20,233 nt of DNA from Candidatus Omnitrophota bacterium (GTDB lineage: Bacteria > Omnitrophota > Gorgyraeia > Gygaellales > Profunditerraquicolaceae). Below, one piece after another: positions 15,519 to 20,233 of this stretch. Location: positions 1-20,233 of the forward strand of contig JAQUSM010000003.1 in the NCBI GenBank assembly GCA_028715095.1, in the 5' to 3' direction. A model generated the notes under the pieces. The model saw nothing but the letters and a program-made list of their open reading frames with translations. It was not told the DNA's origin and ran no database searches. Numbering within the stretch: position 1 is the stretch's first letter; each line of letters begins with the position of its first letter. A program made the translations under genes and the position numbers.

Positions 15519-15959
15519 ATGGGACATACTTGCAATTCAATAATTATTAATGCGCCTTATGATTTGGTATTTGATGTATCCAATGATATCACGCGCTGGA
15601 CAGAGTTATTCGGCCAGGAATACAAAAAAGCGGAGGTGGTTAAAAAAGAGGCAAATAAGATTACATTCCGCCTGACTGATGAAGATGATAAATCATGGCA
15701 GTCCTGGAGGCTGCTTTTTAAAGATAGATATTTTACTTATGCCGAACGCCAGGATCCGAAGTTCCCTTTTGAGTATATGAAGATTATCTGGCTTTATACC
15801 CCTAAACCTGAAGGCGTCGAGTTGAGCTGGATCCAGCATTTTCATATGGATAGCAAGGCCAAATTCAATGACCAGCAGGTTGAAGGTTTTATAAACGAAG
15901 GTTCGCAGCATAACTTAAAGATCTTTAAAGAGATCATTGAAAAAGAAGCCCTGAAGTGA
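15519..15959 (+). CDS. Polyketide aromatase/cyclase (SRPBCC, TcmN/WhiE type)
   Basis: A 146-aa START/SRPBCC-fold protein. Its pattern closely follows the single-domain aromatase/cyclases of type II PKS clusters (TcmN N-terminal domain, WhiE ORF VI): the N-terminal INAPYDLVFDVSNDITRW segment, WTELF (27-31) with EYKKAEV, KITFRLT, FEYMKIIW (84-91), and SWIQHFHM (103-110). In known systems this pocket orients the nascent poly-beta-ketone and guides first-ring closure and aromatisation. AAGGAGGG lies just upstream of the ATG. The last bases overlap the transporter start (GTGA). Of all the genes here it is the most specific marker of an aromatic polyketide product. Related SRPBCC proteins can do other things, but the residue pattern and neighbours agree. 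Confidence 0.9.
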   Translation: MGHTCNSIIINAPYDLVFDVSNDITRWTELFGQEYKKAEVVKKEANKITFRLTDEDDKSWQSWRLLFKDRYFTYAERQDPKFPFEYMKIIWLYTPKPEGVELSWIQHFHMDSKAKFNDQQVEGFINEGSQHNLKIFKEIIEKEALK

Positions 15960-17083
15960 AGAAGGTCACATTCAGCATTCTTTGTTTGGAGGGGGCGGTT
16001 TTATCTTTTAATGTTGCCGCCTCCGCTGCGTTAATCCCGTCTATTGCTTCTAATTTCGCTCTTTCTCAATTTGTGGTAGGTAAAATCATTTGGTTATATA
16101 TGGTCCCATATGGGTTGGCGGCATTTTTCTATGGCCCGTTGGTGCGCGCCTTTGATGCCCGCAAGGTTGAGCTGTTTTGCATATTTTTGTTTTCCCTGGC
16201 TAACCTTTTAGCAGGTGTATCGCAGAATATCTCCACGCTTTTTGTTGCCAGGTTTATGATGGGGTTATTCGGCGCATCAGTTATCCCGCTTGGCCTTATT
16301 TTAATCGCCAGGAATTTAGATGAAGCAAAGCGCGGCCGTTATATCGGATTATTTTTTGGTTCTACATTTGTAGCATCTTTATTGGGGCTATTCCTTAGCG
16401 GGATAATCAATTGGAGGCTGATGTTTATTATTCCCGCTGCAAGCGGTTTTATACTCTGGGTATTTATGTATATTTGTCTTCCCAGTTTCAAAGAAAAGGC
16501 GGAGAATTTCCGCCTGGGTTATTTAGAGGCCTTTAGAAACAAGAAGGTTATTAAGATATTCAGCTATATCTTTTTCATCAGCTTAACTTACCATGCTGTG
16601 CAGCAGTGGTTGGGAGTTTTTTTCTCAACCCAATTAAACTTAGAACAGTTTGCCATAAGCATGTTGATTACTCTGACTAGTTTAAGCGGTATATTCGGAG
16701 AGATATGGGGAGGGCGCCTCGCAGATTCAATAGGCCGCTTAAAGGTGGTGAATTTAGGTATTGCCTTTATGGTATTAAGTGTTTTTTCGCTTTTGGTAAA
16801 ACTACCCCTAAGCGCACTTGTTTTGGTAATGGTTATTTGGGGCCTGGGCTGGACATTTAATCATGTGGGTTTGTCTACGATGCTTACGGATTTGCCGGAG
16901 GAGCTTTTAAACGAGGCAGCCAGTTTAAACAGCGGGGTACGTTTTATCTCCGGAGGTATTGGCGTATGTCTTGGCGGTTTAATTATGCAAAAAAGTTTCG
17001 TTCTGGGTTTCTTGGTTTTTGGTTTGGGGTTATTGATTTTATTATATGTAAGCCGTTTGGTAAGTAATAATACCCGGTCTTAA
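15956..17083 (+). CDS. MFS transporter, probable product exporter
   Basis: Major facilitator superfamily membrane protein of 375 aa with about 11-12 hydrophobic segments. The conserved loop motif between helices 2 and 3 appears as GPLVRAFDARK (60-70), and the second-half counterpart GGRLADSIGR is at 252-261. The start is GTG overlapping the aromatase stop (GTGA). It resembles drug/proton antiporters of the DHA1 kind, at the short end of the usual length. Its place inside the cluster suggests export of the polyketide or resistance to it; the substrate cannot be read from the sequence. Confidence 0.9.
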   Translation: MKKVTFSILCLEGAVLSFNVAASAALIPSIASNFALSQFVVGKIIWLYMVPYGLAAFFYGPLVRAFDARKVELFCIFLFSLANLLAGVSQNISTLFVARFMMGLFGASVIPLGLILIARNLDEAKRGRYIGLFFGSTFVASLLGLFLSGIINWRLMFIIPAASGFILWVFMYICLPSFKEKAENFRLGYLEAFRNKKVIKIFSYIFFISLTYHAVQQWLGVFFSTQLNLEQFAISMLITLTSLSGIFGEIWGGRLADSIGRLKVVNLGIAFMVLSVFSLLVKLPLSALVLVMVIWGLGWTFNHVGLSTMLTDLPEELLNEAASLNSGVRFISGGIGVCLGGLIMQKSFVLGFLVFGLGLLILLYVSRLVSNNTRS

Positions 17084-17122
17084 AAGAAGCGGCCGGCACA
17101 TTGTTTTATTTGAGAAACAAGT

Positions 17123-17156
17123 GCGACGCTTCTGCGTCGTGTACCCTTTCTGGGTA
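17123..17156. other. Twin hairpins directly before the ketoreductase ribosome binding site
   Basis: CGACGC (17124-17129), a TTCT loop and GCGTCG (17134-17139) form one stem. TACCC (17142-17146) and GGGTA (17152-17156) form a second three bases later. The AAAGGAGG ribosome binding site begins at 17157. An RNA switch, a processing site or another copy of the intergenic repeats are all possible. Confidence 0.5.
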
Positions 17157-17168
17157 AAGGAGGAGATT

Positions 17169-17945
17169 ATGAGTTTGGAGCTGAAAGGAAAAACAGCGAT
17201 TGTTACCGGTGCCAGCCGTGGTATTGGTAAGGCCCTTGCCTGTACCGCTGCGGGTTTAGGGATAAATTTAGTTATTGGTGCCCGCAACCTTGGGCCTTTA
17301 AAAGAAACCGCAGAAGAAATAGCCGGTAAATTTAAGGTTGAGGTTTTGCCGGTAGCTTGTGACGTGACAAAATTAGGGGATCTGGAGAACCTGGTTAAAA
17401 GCGCCAAGGATAAGTTCGGTAAAATTGATATCCTGATTAATAATGCCGGAGTATCCAGCCAGTATCCTTTTCAGGAGCAGCCAATTGAGGATTTTGAAAG
17501 ATTAGCGCATACCAATTATCTGGGATATGTCCGGCTCATTCGTTTGGTCATCAACGATATGATTAAGAATAAAAGCGGCGCGATCATTAATATGGTTTCC
17601 GGTTCAACTTTATGCGATCCGTTACCAAGGAATTTTATTGTTTATAGCTCGCTTAAGGTGGGCTTGAGGGCATTTTCCAAGGGGTTATTTTGGGAACTGC
17701 GCGATCACGGGATCAAGGTAACTTCTATATTGCCCGGGGTAACAGACACGGATTTAACCGGTAAATTGCAGGAGATTACTAGTGATGCTTCGCGCCTGAT
17801 GACTACCGAAGCTATTGAGAATGCCGTGCGTTTTGCCTTGACTGTGCCGGCTAATGTTTGTCCTTTGGAGATTGCGGTAATTAATCAACAAACCCCCTGG
17901 ACTGCTCCGGTAATACCGTTTAAGCAGCAGCACCCGGGAAAGTAA
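17169..17945 (+). CDS. Short-chain dehydrogenase/reductase, probable polyketide ketoreductase
   Basis: Classical SDR of 258 aa. The NAD(P) site TGASRGIG (13-20) is followed by an Arg at 39 that favours NADPH. NNAG is at 91-94, the catalytic Ser at 144 or 146, and Tyr159 with Lys163 form the YxxxK motif (YSSLK). The start ATG 17169 was chosen because AAAGGAGG lies five bases before it; an upstream in-frame extension would read through two hairpins and give a non-conserved tail. In type II PKS clusters such enzymes reduce one keto group of the chain, often at C9, or act as later tailoring reductases. FabG-like activity is also possible. The context supports a pathway reductase; regiochemistry is unknown. 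Confidence 0.9.
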   Translation: MSLELKGKTAIVTGASRGIGKALACTAAGLGINLVIGARNLGPLKETAEEIAGKFKVEVLPVACDVTKLGDLENLVKSAKDKFGKIDILINNAGVSSQYPFQEQPIEDFERLAHTNYLGYVRLIRLVINDMIKNKSGAIINMVSGSTLCDPLPRNFIVYSSLKVGLRAFSKGLFWELRDHGIKVTSILPGVTDTDLTGKLQEITSDASRLMTTEAIENAVRFALTVPANVCPLEIAVINQQTPWTAPVIPFKQQHPGK

Positions 17946-17957
17946 AAGGAGAAAGGA

Positions 17958-18569
17958 ATGAAGAAAATATTTTTTGTAATGGTGTTAACGGTTTTATCCT
18001 GTGCAGGGATCTGTTTGGCAGAAGGCAAGAATTTACTGATTGATGATTTTGAGATTTCAATCAGCAACGGTCCCGAGGGAACAGTTGATTTTGGCGCAGG
18101 CAACGGTTCGAGTGTTGAGGTAACCGAGTCTACTGATATCAAAAATAGCGGTAATAAAGCGCTCAAAGTAGTTTATGATGCTGTTAACGGAGGCTATATT
18201 TATGTATCGCGTGGCACCGGCCTTGATGCCAAGAATGCTAATTGGGCGATCAACCCGTCAGACATAAAATGGGAAGAGTATAATGCCATATCCTTCTATG
18301 TCTATGGCACAGATTCCAAAGCGAAAATAGCCTTTGATATTAAAGATAATGGCGGAGAGATTTGGCGTTTTATAACAGAAGATGATTTTAAGGGCTGGAA
18401 AAAGGTGGTCTGTAATTTTGACAAGTTTGTAGTGCGCGATGATTGGCAGCCGGAAAATGCCGATAAAAACGGCAATCTTGATTTCCCGATCAAGATCTTT
18501 CAGTTTGAGCCGCTTGCGGAGTCCAAGGGCACATTATATTTTGATACGGTAGAGTTAGTAAAACAATAA
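17958..18569 (+). CDS. Secreted carbohydrate-binding-module-like protein, function unknown
   Basis: A 203-aa protein with a signal peptide (cleavage predicted near residue 21, ICLA-EG) and a well-made ribosome binding site (AAAGGAG). The mature part is rich in beta strands: LLIDDFE at the start, then alternating hydrophobic and polar stretches such as ISFYVYGTDSKAKIAFDIKDN, and a final LYFDTVELVK. This order is typical of the galactose-binding-like or CIA30/CBM11-like jelly-roll domains that open with a DDFE motif. No catalytic motif is visible. It is odd to find such a protein among polyketide genes on the same strand with 12-base spacing. It might bind the exported product or a cell-surface glycan; this is inference only. 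Confidence 0.75.
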   Translation: MKKIFFVMVLTVLSCAGICLAEGKNLLIDDFEISISNGPEGTVDFGAGNGSSVEVTESTDIKNSGNKALKVVYDAVNGGYIYVSRGTGLDAKNANWAINPSDIKWEEYNAISFYVYGTDSKAKIAFDIKDNGGEIWRFITEDDFKGWKKVVCNFDKFVVRDDWQPENADKNGNLDFPIKIFQFEPLAESKGTLYFDTVELVKQ

Positions 18570-18579
18570 AGGCGGTGCG

Positions 18580-18996
18580 ATGATGAATAGGCAGGATGAG
18601 AAGAATTTAAAAAAGCGTTATTTTATCTGGCTCTATAAAACAGCCAAGGAAACTTTTGATAAATACGAGCGCAAGTTTACCCAGGTGGATATTGACCAGG
18701 ATATATTGATTGAAATGGAAAAAGAGCTCTTAGGTTCCTATCTGCCTCATGAAAAAGACGCCCTACAAAAACATATTAACGACTTTCAGAAATATATCGA
18801 AGACAAGGAAAAGGCCTGCTCGGAATTAAGGGACCAGGGGAAAAAGACAAACCCGGAGTTTATCTTTTCGGAGATAAAGCTGGATGCCGTTGAAAAAGTT
18901 ATTACCGGGGAATTAGGCAGAAGGGGCCTGGAAGAGATAAAGTCGCTTTATGAAGAAGAAATGATCGGGCGTATTTTAAAAAACACGGAGCATTAA
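18580..18996 (+). CDS. Hypothetical helical protein, 138 aa
   Basis: I do not recognise a family. The 138-aa product is highly charged (Lys, Glu, Asp) and almost wholly helical, with no signal peptide or membrane segment, so it is probably cytoplasmic. The sequence from about residue 40 to 130 alternates acidic and basic helices, including LEEIKSLYEEEMIGRI near the end. AAAGGCGG precedes two adjacent ATG codons (18580 and 18583), either of which could be the start. Its stop overlaps the next start (TAATG), so it is translationally coupled to the amidohydrolase and may assist it or belong to the same pathway. Confidence 0.75.
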   Translation: MMNRQDEKNLKKRYFIWLYKTAKETFDKYERKFTQVDIDQDILIEMEKELLGSYLPHEKDALQKHINDFQKYIEDKEKACSELRDQGKKTNPEFIFSEIKLDAVEKVITGELGRRGLEEIKSLYEEEMIGRILKNTEH

Positions 18997-19907
18997 TGTT
19001 GATTGATGCGCATAGCCACTGGCTGCCGGATGAGATTATCACAAATGCCCATTTTTTCCATAAGGGCTGGGGTGATATTGAAGGCCAGTTAAAGATGATG
19101 GATGAGGCAGGTATTGCCGCAGCTGTTTTAAGTTACCCCACGTCAGATGCGCATTTGAAATTAGGCAGTATAAGCGAGGTCGCGCATATTTATAACGATA
19201 ATATCGCTCAAATACTGAAGCGTTACCCTAAAAGGTTTGTCGGCGCTGCGGTCTTGCCGGTGGATAATTCTATTGATATGCTTGAAGAGTTAAAACGGGC
19301 AACCAATGAGTTGGGGTTTAAGGCGGTCTCCCTTGCTTCAAGTTATAATGGTATTTATCTGGATGACAAGATGTTCTTACCTATATATAGAGAGGCGCAA
19401 GAGCAGGATATACCGGTTTTTGTGCACTCCCAGATTGTTAACCCGATTGGCTTTGAGCGGGTAAAAGACCCTTTGCTTACCCCGGTTGTGGAGTATGTTT
19501 TTGATACCACGATATCAGCAGGAAAGCTTTTAATGTCGGATATCTTAAGGCAGTACCCTAAAGTAAAGTTTATCTTTGCCTATTTTGGCGGAGCAATCTG
19601 CTATTTAAAGCAGCGTTTTGACGCAACTTATGGCATGTTGCGTTCAATAAACTTCGTCAAAGACCTGCAGGCTAATCCATCGGATTATTTTAAGAATATT
19701 TACGTGGATACAAGCGGGGATACCACTAAAGCCAATTTTATGCTGGCTCTTGAGCTTATGGGGCCACGACATATTTTGTGGGGCAGCGATTGGCCGGCGA
19801 AAAAAGATGTTCCCGCAGGTATTAAAGCCGTCAACGACCTTGATATATCCCAAGAGGATAAGCAGAATATCCTGGGAGGGAATTTGAAGAGCATCTTTGC
19901 TCTTTAA
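18996..19907 (+). CDS. Amidohydrolase 2 family protein (ACMSD / hydroxybenzoate decarboxylase-like)
   Basis: A 303-aa TIM-barrel metal enzyme of PF04909, a family rich in non-oxidative decarboxylases of aromatic or unsaturated acids (ACMSD, gamma-resorcylate decarboxylase). Metal ligands are visible: His6 and His8 in DAHSHW, His144 in FVHSQI, and Asp265 in WGSDWP. Where family members usually have a catalytic His in the AHxGG motif, this protein has Tyr196 (FAYFGGA), so the reaction may differ or the activity be changed. It overlaps the unknown 138-aa gene by one base (TAATG). At the end of the polyketide run it could decarboxylate or hydrolyse a ring-bearing acid intermediate; this is inference. 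It could also be unrelated to the pathway. Confidence 0.87.
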   Translation: MLIDAHSHWLPDEIITNAHFFHKGWGDIEGQLKMMDEAGIAAAVLSYPTSDAHLKLGSISEVAHIYNDNIAQILKRYPKRFVGAAVLPVDNSIDMLEELKRATNELGFKAVSLASSYNGIYLDDKMFLPIYREAQEQDIPVFVHSQIVNPIGFERVKDPLLTPVVEYVFDTTISAGKLLMSDILRQYPKVKFIFAYFGGAICYLKQRFDATYGMLRSINFVKDLQANPSDYFKNIYVDTSGDTTKANFMLALELMGPRHILWGSDWPAKKDVPAGIKAVNDLDISQEDKQNILGGNLKSIFAL

Positions 19908-19955
19908 ATTTTGCCGAAGCGCAGCGAGCCCGGCTTAGCAGGACCCGGAGGATTA

Positions 19956-20233
19956 ATGAATATGTGGAATAAAACCTTAGTATTATTTTTAATTATCTTC
20001 TTATTCAGCTCGGGATTGGTCTTGGCGGTAGACTTAGACGGGTGGGTAAATTTAAAGAATGAAAATTCGATCCTGTATTCCGTCTTGCGATTTCTTAATC
20101 CACCGGGGCTTAACAGCGTGCTTTTTACCGTCTTTACGGTAATCTTCGCTATTGGAACTTCGGCTTGTATTTTTGCGTTTGAAGGGTTCCCGAAGTTATT
20201 TTTCCTGTTGATAAGCATATTTTGCTGGGCGAG
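19956..20233 (+). CDS. Membrane protein, N-terminal part (cut by window end)
   Basis: The reading frame from ATG 19956 stays open to the window end (92 codons). GGAGG lies four bases upstream of the start. The visible product has a hydrophobic signal or first membrane segment (about residues 7-24), a polar stretch with DGWVNLKNENS, then two further hydrophobic segments (about 53-72 and 79-92). The polar stretch after the first helix faintly recalls PAP2-type phosphatases, but no catalytic motif is within view. Whether it belongs to the polyketide cluster cannot be judged. Confidence 0.65.
   Translation, partial: MNMWNKTLVLFLIIFLFSSGLVLAVDLDGWVNLKNENSILYSVLRFLNPPGLNSVLFTVFTVIFAIGTSACIFAFEGFPKLFFLLISIFCWA

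Noticed and set aside
17121..17168. N-terminal extension of the SDR ketoreductase
   Set aside because: It would be translated through two hairpins and the ribosome binding site, while a perfect AAAGGAGG sits five bases before ATG 17169.
19904..20218. Minus-strand open frame at the right edge
   Set aside because: The plus-strand frame from 19956 has a ribosome binding site and a clear membrane-protein pattern; the minus frame is low-complexity shadow.

Overview
The window is bacterial, with an estimated G+C in the mid-40s (by eye), tightly packed genes and many stop/start overlaps (ATGA, GTGA, TAATG). The mix of genes (MnmE, a ComM-type ATPase, an AccA without AccD beside it, a PKD-domain lipoprotein, a PadR regulator) and the style of the proteins suggest a Gram-negative, probably anaerobic, uncultivated lineage such as Omnitrophota. 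This is an impression and not a proven placement. No tRNA, rRNA, CRISPR array or transposase gene was seen.

Left part (1-8043), mostly housekeeping: mnmE, folE, a lipoprotein with a C-terminal PKD domain, and comM on the minus strand. Then come an intergenic tandem repeat with a candidate promoter, a small membrane-anchored coiled-coil protein, a divergent PAP2-family membrane protein, a LysM/L,D-transpeptidase, and accA. accA overlaps a padR-like regulator gene.

Control region (8044-8247): a second copy of the 53-bp-period repeat, then a near-consensus sigma70 promoter (TTGACA, 17 bp, TAAAAT). A perfect 22-bp palindrome lies just downstream of the predicted transcription start. This is the layout of a repressor-controlled promoter, with the PadR-like gene immediately upstream.

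Right part (8248-19907), all plus strand: what looks like a type II (aromatic) polyketide synthase cluster. It contains a small PCP-reductase-like protein, a ketopantoate-reductase-family enzyme and a protein with two TIGR04076-like repeats. The minimal PKS follows: a KS-alpha with intact Cys-His-Lys-His residues, its TAATG-coupled KS-beta/chain-length factor with Cys and both His lost, and, after a BchE-like B12-binding radical SAM enzyme, a free-standing acyl carrier protein. Then come a PF04199-type cyclase, a TcmN/WhiE-type aromatase/cyclase, an MFS exporter, an SDR ketoreductase, a secreted beta-rich protein, an unknown 138-aa protein and an ACMSD-like amidohydrolase. A working model is that acetyl/malonyl units are condensed by KS-alpha/beta on the ACP, ketoreduced, cyclised and aromatised, tailored by the radical SAM enzyme in place of oxygenases, perhaps decarboxylated, and exported. 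No malonyltransferase, phosphopantetheinyl transferase or flavin/P450 oxygenase is visible in the window. The first two would have to come from primary metabolism.

Intergenic gaps in and around the cluster carry structured repeats: hairpin modules at 14135-14201, a 167-bp element with long imperfect terminal inverted repeats at 15313-15479, and twin hairpins at 17123-17156. The window ends inside a membrane-protein gene.
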